64,000 nt of DNA from Atopsyche davidsoni (Eukaryota; Arthropoda; Insecta; Trichoptera; Hydrobiosidae), in the NCBI GenBank assembly GCA_022113835.1, contig JAILWY010000007.1:2361001-2425000 (forward strand), in the 5' to 3' direction. Within the stretch, counting starts at the first letter, position 1. Each line of letters begins with the position of its first letter. The translations under genes were made by a program, and so were the position numbers. The notes below the pieces were generated by a model. The model saw only the letters and a program-made list of their open reading frames with translations, did not search any database and was not told the DNA's origin. Of this stretch, positions 13,621 through 26,297 are shown one piece after another.

Positions 13621-16600
13621 TAAAAATTTAATTTTGCGTTGGAGTAATACAGAAGCAGGTATCATTAATGACGAAGAAAAACATTGAAGGTTTTATGAAA
13701 AAAAAATACATAGATACATTTGGCCGAAGGTTGGCTACTCCCCCTGAAGAGAGGCACTTACCCAAATAGTATATATTGGTTTTGAAAACTGGGGAGAAAC
13801 ATTTAAACACAAAACACTTGCGCCGCTTCAAGGCCTGTTTTGTTTGCCATAAATTCATTTCGTGAATTGAATAAAACATGTTACTTCTGGTGACGGAGGG
13901 AATTTCCAGAGATGCGTTCCATGCCCTAATGCATTCCGAGATTCTGCATATACCCGCATTTTAAAATACCCATGGGTGGTTAGAAAAATAACAGCAAAGT
14001 AGTTTGAATGTATTGACACCCAGAACATGAATTTCACACGAATCCGCGTTTTCAAGTATGCATGTATGAATAAAAAAAAAATTATCACTGAACGAAAAAT
14101 ATATTTTATTTGTATTATAAACCATTTTTGTTCAAAACTTCCAGTGGTTACAATATAAAAAAAATGTATGAGTCGACTAACAAGTGTATGAATTTTAAAA
14201 ATTAATACATGTTTTGTATTGCAGTTAAGAGAACGTTTCAGGTATTTGTAATAAGCACGCGTGCTGAAATAACTTTTGCCCGTGCAGAGCAGAGCTTTTA
14301 AAATTACTTTTCTCGCAAAAAACACCCGCAAACATACAGAAAAGCTGAAAATTTAACACCCGTTTCAGGGCGCATGAAGGCAGGGAAACGTCCCTGGCAT
14401 AGTGAAAAGCCGTGTATTGCTTGCCCAAGCAAACTTTTAAAAGCAAATTAGTCGCCAAAATTGACATTTTATCTGTGGAGCTGCAGATGGCTGCAGTGTT
14501 TTAGAAATTACTTTAATTTTGACAGGGAATTGGTCTCCGATGTGAGCCTCGGCCTCTCCGAGAAGAGCGAGTTATTCGTCGCTGAAACGTCCATTCGTGT
14601 CAATAAATTCATAGCCCTCAAAAGAGACTTATAAAAAGTTTTTTTAAATTTCAATGTGACGCGATGAACGGGATGTTAAAATAATTTAAAAAAATTTTGC
14701 CGTTTTAAATTTTAAACCTGTGTATTTTGTGTATATTACGGAGACCTATGACTGCCTTTTAACTGCATTACTTAGAAAAAAATCATCACAAATTATATTT
14801 ATGTAGTATTTTAAATTAGTTAACAGCAGTTAACTATATACAGCAACACATAATTTACCTATAAATATATTCATAATTCCACAGGTAAAATATTGTAAAC
14901 GTACTTATTATTCAATAACATAATATAAGATATCTAGTCGGTTACAATATAATTATAAATATGTCAGTTTTAAGGTCTATTAGCAGTTAAAAAAAATTAA
15001 AATACAGCTCTTAATATGACATTAATTTTATATTTTAAAAACCTAAGACTTTTTCAGATTCATTTTTAAATAATACGTCTGAAACCAAATCACTCCATAC
15101 AGGGGATGTTTTCAGGGTGTGTGGCTGCAGTGTTCACTGCAGGGGTTGCAAATTACGTATTATCATGTCCGCTTTATGATTTCCATTAGGGGTGGCAAAT
15201 ATTGGGGGGAAGGGGTGGGCTGTCAGTCCTGTGGAAGGGGATGCCCGGGGCTTCAGCTGAAATGACAGGATCATTCTTCCACTTTAGGGATAAGGGTTGT
15301 GATACATCACGAGAAGATCTCATTTTTAATTTTCGTCGAGAGCATTTTATAATGATCGAAAACTAATATTTTTAACTTATTTACATCTGCCAGATAAATG
15401 TTTGACATTTTTTTAGTAAATTATAAGATAAAATGAATGTTTATGTGTTCTTTGGATTTGATTTTTAGTTAAAAAAAAATTGTGTAGTCAGAACAGTTTT
15501 TCAACTGGCAAAAATGTCTAATCTCAAATATTACTTGTCTAATTGTTTCTTTTTGTTGTTTAGAAGTTTGATTTATTATTTATTTTGAAGTTTCATGAAT
15601 TAGTTGATAAAAAAACACCTTTATGAAATTTAAGACCGGAATAATTGAGCCGTTTGTTTTTCAAAAATTAAAATACAAATGATTTATTTGGTAGATATTT
15701 TTTTTATGTACACACGATGTAATCTAGCTTTAATTAAAAGAGCTACTTCATGATTATGTTACAAAAAGTTATTTTATTTACTAATTACTAGCTTTTTATC
15801 TAAGTATCCAAAAAAAATCTTTTAATTTTAAGCCAACATAAAATATGAGTTGTATTGACAAAAAGAGTGAAAAAATAAATGTTAATGAAACAATTCCTTA
15901 AATTAATTAACTAATAAAAAAATTTATTGAAACAATTGATTTTGACATATTTGTAAATATAGTTTTTGGTACTCAACTTAAAGTTTTAGTAAAGTTTAAT
16001 TGAATTTAAAATGAGTAATATTCAGATGAGGTTATGCCATTCATTTTAAAATGAATTACTGTAAATACTTAAACCTTTTGCAGTTGTCAGAAACACATTT
16101 TTGAATTAAAATTAATTTCAAATAAACTTTTAAGAAGTTTCAACCTTTAAAAACCTATGCAGGTATTCTCGTAACCACATCGTTTCATTGTTACACCCCC
16201 CGGGACCCTATCGTTGAAACTCCATTATCGTTGCACTATTTTAAAAAAAACTTTACCCTTCAAAGTGTCACATGCATCCGAACGTTCAGGCTATATTTTT
16301 CAATCACCCTGATCTGCGTGTCAAGCCTTGAGAGAAATCAACCCCTAAATCCGCAAGAAAAGTTCCGTCCCTTGTGATTCATTTCGCGTTATATGTTAGA
16401 TGAAGATGCCAAAAATCTGTACTTTGAATATTTATGGTGAATTATATTTTTATGTGTTTTCAAGGATCAAATATCCTCGAAATGCACTCAGGGCATATTC
16501 AATAAAAAGGTTTAAGTGTATATTTGATTTTTTATGGTTTTAAGGTTACGTCTCAATTTGGGAAAATGCATTAAGGTCGACTTCGCCAGTAAAAAAATAA

Positions 16601-19050
16601 TAATAATATTATCGAATTAACATACTCATTTTTTAAGTAGTATTTTATTTAAGAAAGAAAAAATCGGTTTTTTGACATTTAAAACAAAAGATACTACACT
16701 ATAGTGGCTAAAAAATTTTAAATTTTTTTTCTTTGCATTTAAAAAATAATATTGTTATTTAATTAAAAAATAATATTTTTTTTACTTACCACATCTATGA
16801 GCAATTAAAATTACTAATACGCCGATTTAATTCAAAGCTTTCAATTTCGATGCAAATATTTTTATACCTATATATATAAACTAGGGGATTAAAATTATAG
16901 GCTTCGAATGGCCAACCTGGTTCTTAAATGTTTATATTTATAGCCTAGAAATTTTATGCAGGCTATCAAAAAATATTTGATAAACGCGAGACATCCTCTC
17001 GAATAAAGAAAAATACTTTATTACTATCCAAAGTATTTTATGAAATAATATTGAAATATAAAGTAAATGTTTTGAGTTCCGATTTCTTTTGATGTTTAGA
17101 TAAATATTATTAAAATACTTTAAATCGTACAATGTCACTTAAGTCCACGCTTTGGTTTTTATTTTATAGTAATATATAACATACGCCTGAATACCTTTGA
17201 AATCATCACTAATACATTTAACCAAAAGTCATGATTGAAATTAAATGAAATTTAAAGTACTACATTTTATATAATTTGCTATTTAACGTTTTTGTTTGTA
17301 ATTTATTTACTTGTTCATTTCATATTTACAAATTGTTTTACAAGAAAATTTTAATAAAATAAAACAAAAATTATATACCAAAAGCAAATAAATTAATAGC
17401 AAGCCCCAATAGAAAACATAAGTTATATCTGTTACGGCGAAAAAAGATAAATATATGTCGTCTTCCAAAACGAACAGTTAAGCAATCGCGCCTCAATTTT
17501 CAAGTGTGTTGTTAAGTGTTGAAAGTCACTTTTTTATATTTTGTAGCTGAACGTCTTGAGGCAATTATGTTACAAATGCAATTTTCCCCACGTGTGTGAA
17601 AAACCAATTGGAGAATCAGAGAAGGTAGTAAATCTAAGGTAGTGGCCTCGGTGCGGCACGGCGCGCGTTCAGGCGTGGCGACAATAAATCGGGCGAGTAA
17701 TTGTGCGGCCGACGTGCCTGCCGATGCAACTTCTTGTGCCTTATAATAGCTCCGATTAATCAAATAGATAAAAAAAAATCAGATGTTAGTTGTAAAAAAA
17801 AAAAATGTATTTCAGGTGAAGTTCGTACTCATACCTCTTCAGTTATTGCGGTGTTGTTTCCGATTCTACCTCTTTGACTATGAGTGAGAATTTTAGCAGT
17901 TAATGAAAGTGGGACTCCTACTGGATGAACGTCATGAGTACACCTGAATTAATAAAAATGGTCTAGGATAAATATATAAACCTCCTCTGAAGAGAATCAC
18001 TCGAGGATGTTAATTATTTTAACGTACGATTTTTTTTTGACACACATTAATTAATAAAGCCGTTACTCTGTAGTATTCTCAGAAACAAGCTGTCTTCCCT
18101 GAATTTCAGTGACTCAAGTGAATTATGAACTGGCGGTATTGCGAACAACCCTTATTTAAAATTGTCATCCCTCTGCCGGAAGGAAACATGCGTCTTGGGC
18201 CAGGAAGTCAGCGCGGACTGCCGAGCGTATCCAGCAAAACTAAACCATCCATTACAATATGCTTCTTAAATTACAGGAATCACCGACTAGAACACCACAC
18301 AACCAGGATATTGGGGTATAAATCCTGAATTTACTTGTCGCTGTGGGGTGCTTTAATGTAATATCAAATTTTGTAATGAAAAAACTGAACCTTAAAAAGC
18401 TGTTAATATGAAAATATTAGATTTATTTTTATTTCATAATTATATAAACGAAAAAAAAGACAAATTAAAATATACACATCCTTTTGAGTCTTTGAGAAAT
18501 GGCATAATCAAAGTGTTTCACGTTTTTGGTGCCTAAATACGCTTGCTAAGATTTAATTAAACCACGTCATTATTATTACTACTACAAAGGTGCAATAATC
18601 TTAGAAATAATCTTCCTACTTATGCGTAGCATTCATTTTGAATCAAAATATTCTATTCGTAAATTATCTGAGGTACTTTTTTATTAATAATTTTTATTTT
18701 TCTATATTCCGTGCCCCAAAGAGCTAAACAAGTGTTCAACCAATAATAATGACAATGACAAGTACTCACACAGTGAAGTTAAAAAATATAACCTCTCGCT
18801 CTTTTCTTGCTCAATTCGATACGTCTCCGATAGAAATTAATCACATAATAATAAGTATTTAAAATGCACTATTCTTCTTACATATTTGTATCAGAGTGCA
18901 TCTGAAAATTCAAGACAAATATAAAAAAAATAGTTTTTTGAGATTCCTGTTACTAAGTCAGAGAAGTTTGATTGGCTTTGAAAACGAGCTGCAATTATTG
19001 TGGAGGCATGTGTTTTTTTTTCAGTGTTTTGGGGAAATAATATTGTAAAA
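13621..19050. other. Intergenic DNA, no gene recognised
   Basis: A 158-codon minus-strand frame at 13855-14331 is lysine, phenylalanine and isoleucine-rich with no recognisable domain. Overlapping frames are open nearby, so I do not call it. A GC-richer island lies at about 17630-17720. A short element-like inverted pair (TTCAGGTG...TACTCAT) spans about 17811-17950. Confidence 0.5.
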
Positions 19051-19051
19051 A

Positions 19052-19846
19052 AAAAAAACATTAATCCACAGTTAACAAGCACTTGCGATTACCTCTAAAC
19101 CACGCGCCGGTAAAATATTTGTTGACTAGTATAAAACAATTTAAGATTGCAATAGTTGGATAGATCGTAAGTTTGCGGCATTTTAAATAAATTTTTAAGA
19201 CGTTATTTCTCCCGGTACAGTCATCATGGTAAACAAGCAGATAAATCTAAAAAAAAAAATTCATCCCTCTGCAGCCCGGCGTAAAAATTAAAAAAAACGT
19301 TAATCCACAGTTAACAAGAACTTGCCGTTAACGCAAGGTTGCAATGGTTGGATAGATCGTGAGTTTGCGGCATTTTAAATAAATTTTAAGACGCTATTTC
19401 TCCCGGTACAGTCATCATGGTAAACAAGCAGATAAATTTTTAAAAATGCATCCCTCTGCGGCCCGGCGTAAAAATTAAAAAAAAACGTTTATCCACAGTT
19501 AACAAGAACTTGCCGTAAACGCAAGGTTGCAATGGTTGGATAGATCGTATGTTTGCGGCATTTTAAATAAATTTTAAGACGTTATTTTTCCCGTTACAGT
19601 CGTCATGGTAAACAAGCAGATAAATTTTTAAAAATGCATCCCTCTGCGGCCCGGCGTAAAAATTAAAAAAACGTTAATCCACAGTTAACAAGAACTTGCC
19701 GTTAACGCAAGGTTGCAATGGTTGGATAGATCGTGAGTTTGCGGCATTTTAAATAAATTTTAAGACGCTATTTCTCCCGGTACAGTCATCATGGTAAACA
19801 AGCAGATAAATCTAAAAAAAAATGCATCCCTCTGCGGCCCGGCGTC
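19052..19846 (+). repeat. Tandem repeat, four copies of about 187 bp
   Basis: The unit contains TTAATCCACAGTTAACAAG, AGTTTGCGGCATTTTAAATA, CATCATGGTAAACAAGCAGA and CTCTGCGGCCCGGCGT. The CCCGGCGT mark recurs at about 19275, 19462, 19649 and 19838, so the spacing is 187-189 bp. The first copy is more diverged and carries about 35 extra bases. The last three are nearly identical, which suggests recent unequal exchange. No conserved frame runs through the units. Confidence 0.9.
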
Positions 19847-22800
19847 AAGTCTCCTGTCTGTGAGAAGATTTGTAAGGCCCCCGTCTTGGGGCCCTCCACG
19901 GTCTGGCGGGCCCCTCCCCCGATGCGTCTCTGATTTATACTTCCCACATCGCATATTTCACTACCAGATATATTTATTCAGTGTTTCGTTTCGCAAATGA
20001 CGTGCACTCTAGCGAAGAAAAATCGGAAACAGTTGCATCATACGCCACGGTAGCAGCTAATTTCAACTGCCGCAAAAAGCAGATTTTTTACTAAATATCA
20101 AAAAAATTACCGCCACTGGAGAGGAGGAGCATTATTTAGTTTCGGGACATAACAAACATTCAATCAAGATGGATTAGCCCGAAGTATTTCACAGTTTTTT
20201 GTCAGCCATGGTAGGATCAACAATCGACACCCACTCGAAGGCTGTGCCGCGACCCTTGACACCTGATATCGCCGGTTGGTGAACAAAAACACTACTAGGC
20301 ATTCGATATGTCTGTGTGGACCAACCTGGGGGAGCCATCAAGTACTTTGTATGAGAGTTATATATATAAATATATTTATATATATATTTCTTGTGGTTAA
20401 AAAAGTTTGTTTTTTTTCAAAACGTAACGATTTTGACACCGTCCCGTTCAGCTCGTATCAGATGCAAAACATCGTCTAAAATATGAAAAATCTTCTCTGA
20501 TTCGGGAAAAATCAGTCGCATCGCAAACATTATACAACATGGCGACTATATATAATAGATTATAACTAAAAAAAAAACACAGGTAATTTTTTTTATATTG
20601 ATAAAAAAATTGAAATTTGCATACGCAACGAATTACGTCGCTATTAATGCATAATGATAATATTTGAATAAATTAATTGACAAAAAATAATAATTGCATT
20701 TAAAATTCATTTTCTAAAAAGCTTTTCGAATGTGTTTTGATAATTCATGCAAGGTCTGAAAACGGGTCGACCATCATTAAAAGACGGAAGGCCTTCGCGC
20801 ACAACTGTATAGACAGTCCAAGAAAGGAGTACCGAGTCTTTGAGTCCCTTTGAGAACTTTGCCGCAGTCCTTTTTTTTTTGTTCACACCTCCGAGGTGTT
20901 CGGTATTCATGCGTTTGCTCAATGCAAGACACAGGTATACTTTACAGAAAGCTCGAGAATATATTAATAAAAAATTTGATTAAAAATATAAATTCAACCG
21001 AAACTCTAATATCGCGATAAATTGAAAGAAACCACGCTATAAGAAACTCAGAAGTATATAAATCAGATTGGTGAAGGTATTTAATATAATTTCTCACGTG
21101 CATTTATTTCAATTCTATGAACACTATATTTATTGTAAGTAGTTATTAATATATATTTTATTATTTAAAGTTAAATTTCATTAAATAAGAATACATTATA
21201 CAAACGCAGTGCGTCTTCAAGTCGCCTTACAGCATGTGGTCTGTACACCTGGATTCCAATTATCGCACCTCCGCCTTGCAGCGAGACTCTTTTATTCACA
21301 TTGAAATGTATACGACAAGTAAAAGATGAACGGGGATGTATTCTTAATACCACGTAGTTAAATTTAATAAAAAAAAATACAAGTATTATCTACTTGGTTT
21401 CAGAATAAAAGCAATAAAAGTAAATATATTTTTACACAATGTGTTTTAAGGTAATCGATTCAATCATAAAACGTCAAAGTAAATCCACGGAAATCTTTTA
21501 AATCACAGCTTATTTATTGATTATGTAAAAATGTAATCCCTCAGTTACCATTTACGTTAAAAATATATATAAAAACGTAAAAAAGACATTTGGACTTTTC
21601 AACTTTGGTATCCCTTGACTCACATCATTTGTCATATTCAAAAAAACCGCAAAGGTAAAATTCACATTTCCGAATGCACCACTGTGCGGGGAGAGTTTTT
21701 TTTGAACGAAAAAAAATTGTCCGTCTGTTGATTTGTTTTCCGCTCAGTATCATTGACACACTGTGCGAGACATAAAGGAGCCATTCACGGCCATTAAAAA
21801 CAGAGAGCGGTTTTTTTATTCGCCCCCCCGGTCACAAAAGCCACTGGACTGCACTTTGTGCACACCCCGTGTGTGTCTGCGTTTATGAAGTATGATTTTT
21901 TTGAAAATTCGATCGGGCAAAATAACGTTCAATGTGAAATGCTAGTTAAATATTTTTTAATAATTCAAATCGATAACTTTTTTTTTGAGAGAAAAAAAAT
22001 TACTAAATAGTTGTTAAAATTTCTCCAATTCTTTTTTTCACATCATCTCAGCTGTGTTTTACATATTTTAATAATTTTTTTGAATGCTATATTATATTTC
22101 AAGGTTTGCACATTAAAAATAATCCCTTCAGCATTTTTATGACCACTGAAAATTATGATCTCGCACATACCAATGTCACCCAGGCGTCACAGAAATACAA
22201 CGATTTTGCATGGAATAGTAGAAAGCAGATATCAAACGCTAGATTTGACGTACAAATGCCCATTTTTTATTGTTACCTCCAAAAAATGTTTTGTACATAT
22301 TTTTATCAACTTTGGTCTACGCTTCTTAAAAATATGACGGATAATGCAAATAGTCTTGTATATAATATATTATATTTTTAGCATTTATGCTTTGAACCGG
22401 GTGAGTTGCTCGGGGGATGCACATCTTACAAATCATAACCGGATACACTTTCGGCAGAATTCCTCCCTCCCCGACACGTCCATGAACAATTCAAGCCGCC
22501 GACTCCACTCTGAGCATTATCGCGCCATTAATCAAACTGAAATGCCGCCAATCTTAATTTACTGTCTTGATAAATATATACACCGAGGGCATTTCAGGAG
22601 TGTATATTCCTGAAAACCCATTTGCGGAAGAATCTGAATATTAATGCATCGGCTTAAAAATATAAACACATTTGCGATAAAATTTATCTGATATTTTTGA
22701 CAGCAAGTAATTGATGGTATTCTATTTTTATATTAAAAATGGTAAGTGTTATTTCTAATTATTTTTATTTGATATAACCGGACTTTCCTGTCTGACAATG

Positions 22801-24911
22801 CCAACCGGTTGTGTAAGAATCGGCCGAAAATCGTTACACCCAGGTGCACATGATAAAGGGTTACTTTACTACACGAACTCGGAGAGGTGCGCTTGTTATT
22901 TGAAAAGCTAACATCCCGTAATTTATATGTGTTTTTTTTTTATAGATTTCAATGTATAAACATGACAATAGGGGGCAAGAAGAAGGGGCTGAAAAGTAAA
23001 TATTATTACTCCGCATGAACTGATCATCAACTAATCACATTTTTAGAGGCATTGACGTATTTGAATAAAAAAATGAATTTTAGTATAAGAACGGAATTTT
23101 TGACTCTTGTCAAATAATATTTTTTATTCAATAGTTTAGTTTTTAATAGCAGAGACTCCAATCAAAAATATAACAATGGAACTCGATGAAGTTCTTATAT
23201 GTCAAAAATATTGAATATTTTTTTAATTCTCATACCTGAGACTCACCTGTCCGGGATGATAATGCAGTGACGTGCATTTGACAGTAGTGGAGTTCGGGCG
23301 CAGGTGCCAGTGGCGGCGCACTTCCGCATTTGTTTTGATTTGCCGTGATTTGTCGGCCCCTTTATGGGACTCGCCCGGTGATAAATCCATTTTTTAATAG
23401 ACGTTCCGTTTTTCGGACAGCTTAATGTAATTATTTGTAACTCGGCGTGTGATTAATGTGCCGGCGCTCGGTAATTAAAATGGATTATTTAGTTGTTGTG
23501 CGAATCGGTGTTTTTGACGCGCACCCAATCGCGCGCTGTAATCGAAGTAATTTACAGATTTTTGGGCCGCCCCTGTGCTTTTGTAATAATTTGAGATGCG
23601 TGATTTAAATTTGGTGTGTAAAAATTTTTTTTTTTAAATGCTTTGTGTAAATAGGTTTAGATTTTCGCGCCGCAAAATATAAGATGGCTAAAACCATTTG
23701 ATTATACCCATCACTGCAGGCAACCCTCAAGTCTCTTTTCAGCTACAAATATGCCTTACTTCATTCTTTGCTCTGTTGACAAAAGCAAGGGGTCTCGAAA
23801 CAAATATAACATACTACTTATCAAATAAACATGGTGCATGCTAGAACGTCTCATTCATAATTACAGGATCATACTGAGTGTGACATATTTTGATTGATAG
23901 CCTGTCACCCTAGGCCGCGGTTATTCTGCGGTTTAGCTGCACCCTATTTGGCTACGGACATTTAAACATGCAAAATGATGTCATTATACTGCGAGGATGG
24001 TTGAATGGTATAGGATAAACGATAAAAAATATCAATTCTGAATGGTGTGCATAATAAATTATTAGTGATTAAAGTATTTGTCAGTTGCACATGTCTCCAA
24101 CACGAGCTATGTTTTGGACAACTATAATTATTGATTGAATAAATATTTGTTTATTTGTAAAAAATAGCCTAAGGTGCTTGGATAGAGCTTTTTTAATTGT
24201 ATTCCTTTAGTAAAATAGACAAATGCAATTTACCCTTGATGAGATCTAGTTGAAAGCACTGTTGAATGTGGTTTTATTGAGTCGTAAGTTAGTGTAAATA
24301 AAAATTTTGTAGTTATAAGCTCATAGTTTAAATCATCAGAGTCTGAAATTTTTTCGCTCTTAACTAAAAAAAAAAACAATATGAGCTATGTACAGAACTC
24401 AACTTGTTGTATATTCTTGCAGTCATATAAATGAGTCTACAATAAATTAATTGTTTATTTTAAAGTAAATATTATGAAATGCTAACGATTCGTTCATTTC
24501 CCTACAGGCCATCGAACATCCCCAATACTGCAAAAGCAATCTCAACGAATCACTTCCGCCTCGTACAAAGTGGATGGGGCAGTTCGTTGCCGAAGATTTG
24601 TGTCCCGGACTCGGCCCTGCCTCCCCCGGCTTTGAAACGTCAAGGGGTTGACGTTTTCAGAACCACCCTACCCATCCCCGATGAAAATGCAACAGCCATG
24701 TTAGATGTTACAAGTCGTCTTTCTTGTACCCTGCGCCAGCTTAAGTAGCTGCAGCTGCAAAATAACAACCCCTATGGATATTGCAAAAATTTGTTTTTAA
24801 AAAACTTTTTAAACACTTCATCAACAATGGATTATTTATTTCAAAACGAACATTTAGAATAAAGCCTTATTTTTTGAATAAAATGTATTATTTTATATTT
24901 GTTTTTAAACA
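19847..24911. other. Intergenic DNA, no gene recognised
   Basis: Several GC-richer islands occur: about 19850-19930, 21760-21880 and 23240-23570. The 23.2-23.6 kb island mixes GC-rich runs with homeodomain-type TAATTA/TTAATG cores and could be regulatory, but nothing proves it. A frame at 24479-24748 begins next to an acceptor-like CTACAG; see rejected items. Confidence 0.45.
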
Positions 24912-24914
24912 TAA

Positions 24915-25420
24915 AGGGCCAAACTCATATTCGAGTTTTTTGACCATTTGCTTGTACCTATTGCGAAAAATCGACTGCACCAAAAAAAATTTAAATGCAG
25001 AAAGTTAGATACATCTTTTCTTCTACAGCTATTTTAATTTTTTTTCCTTATTATTTACTTTTAATATGATAAATATGTGTCTCTCCGATTAAAGTTTCGG
25101 GATAGGATTTTTGCGATGTTCCTGTTCCAAGAATCCTAAACATTTATGACTCTTTTTTTCAATTGGAATAACAAGATTAATTATAAATCCTCCTGTTGGG
25201 ATTAGTTTGAAAATAAAAATAAAAAAAAATCTTTAACAAACTTTGGTTTTGAAAGTCGTCATTTTATCCAATTTATCAACATCTTCAAGATTTTATTTTA
25301 CCCTGAAAATGGACGATAATTAAATAATAAAAAATATATAAATACAATTTATAGTTTTTTCAATACTCTGTAACTTTTGGTGCAAACGGTCAAAGAACTC
25401 GAATATGAGAGTTAGGCCCT
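24915..25420. mobile_element. MITE with about 40-bp inverted repeats and TAA target duplication
   Basis: The left end reads AGGGCCAAACTCATATTCGA and continues GTTTTTTGACCATTTGC. The right end is its inverse, GCAAACGGTCAAAGAACTCG continuing AATATGAGAGTTAGGCCCT. The trinucleotide TAA flanks both ends (24912-24914 and 25421-25423). The 506-bp interior has no coding capacity. Terminal GGGCC and a 3-bp TWA duplication are typical of PIF/Harbinger-type MITEs, so that superfamily is my inference. Confidence 0.82.
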
Positions 25421-25423
25421 TAA

Positions 25424-26017
25424 AGAAAAAAAAAGACAAATGAAAAACACAATGCAACTGTGTATTAAAAGCAGCTCTAGTGGGATTTCGAGCCACCCTA
25501 ACGGTTTCTGCACCACTTAACTTTTAACGCCACCCAGTCCGCAATATTATCCTGCGATAATCCCAGAATCACCGGTAATTCAGACCCGTCACCCGCCTAA
25601 TCTACCGACCTATCACCCGCGAGCAGAGACTCCGGGGACCCGCCGCCACTGCTTTTCAATACAAATCGTCTCCTTCCTACTTAATTCACTCTCAATAAAC
25701 GCTGAAAAACGATTAAACAATACAATATACTAATATTTGATTAATTTAAATTAAATATGATTGAACGTCATACATAGTTGTGTCACTGCAACTATTCATG
25801 TATCCTCGACTTCTTCATCACGTAATTCTCCTATTCTCCATTTCACTCATGCTGAGCCAGTGTTCACGGTTTTCTAAAAGAGAAAATAGTGTAGAGTATC
25901 TCCGGGTTCTATAGTGAAAGGAAAAGTCTGCGTATTGCTGCTGCCCAATAGCATTATTACATAATCTTTTCCTTACAAAGCTCTGACGTTTAGATATAAT
26001 ACTTCTTGGTAATGATT
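25424..26017. other. Intergenic DNA, no gene recognised
   Basis: A GC-richer segment lies at about 25480-25650. No open frame or RNA structure is supported. Confidence 0.5.
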
Positions 26018-26150
26018 ACGTACATTTTTTCAAATATTGAAAATTGATGTGAACCCACATCCCCAAGCTTACATGGCCGGTGCATTGAATCACGATGATA
26101 TTTTTCTAAGAGTTTCTTTAATCAATTTTTAATATTTGAAAAAATGTACT
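26018..26150 (-). mobile_element. tRNA-Thr-derived SINE head inside a palindrome
   Basis: On the minus strand the core reads CCGGCCATGTAAGCTTGGGG then ATGTGGGTTCACATC. It is a diverged copy of the tRNA-Thr-like head at 13.1 kb, with a mutated B box. About 30-bp arms surround it: left TACATTTTTTCAAATATTGA (26020-26039), right its inverse (about 26131-26149). The tail CACGATGATATTTTTCTAAG lies on the opposite side of the core from that in the 30-kb copy, so the copy is rearranged. Confidence 0.65.
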
Positions 26151-26240
26151 TAAGTACATTAAAAAATAAATCAATAAAATAAATAAATAAATTAATAAAT
26201 AAAAAATAAAAAATTAATCATTGATAATGATTAATCATTA

Positions 26241-26297
26241 TCAATCAATCAAACCTGTATAGGCAAAATCGTACTTTCTGTGAGTCGGTCTTCATAA
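26241..26297 (-). repeat. Copy of the GAAGACCGTCTCACAG repeat segment
   Basis: The minus strand reads GAAGACCGACTCACAGAAAG, then TACGATTTTGCCTATACAGG. The same segment occurs on the plus strand at about 29474-29525 and 29834-29885. All three lie within 250 bp of a tRNA-Thr-like SINE head, so it is probably the non-tRNA part of the same element. Confidence 0.7.

Noticed and set aside
13855..14331. 158-codon minus-strand ORF
   Set aside because: Composition is AT-driven (many K, F, I and Y), no domain is recognisable, and overlapping frames are also open.
24508..24748. Possible exon starting after CTACAG, reading AIEHPQYCKSNLNESLPPRT
   Set aside because: GC-richer and open for about 45 codons, but there is no homology I recognise and no partner exon, and a second frame is equally open.
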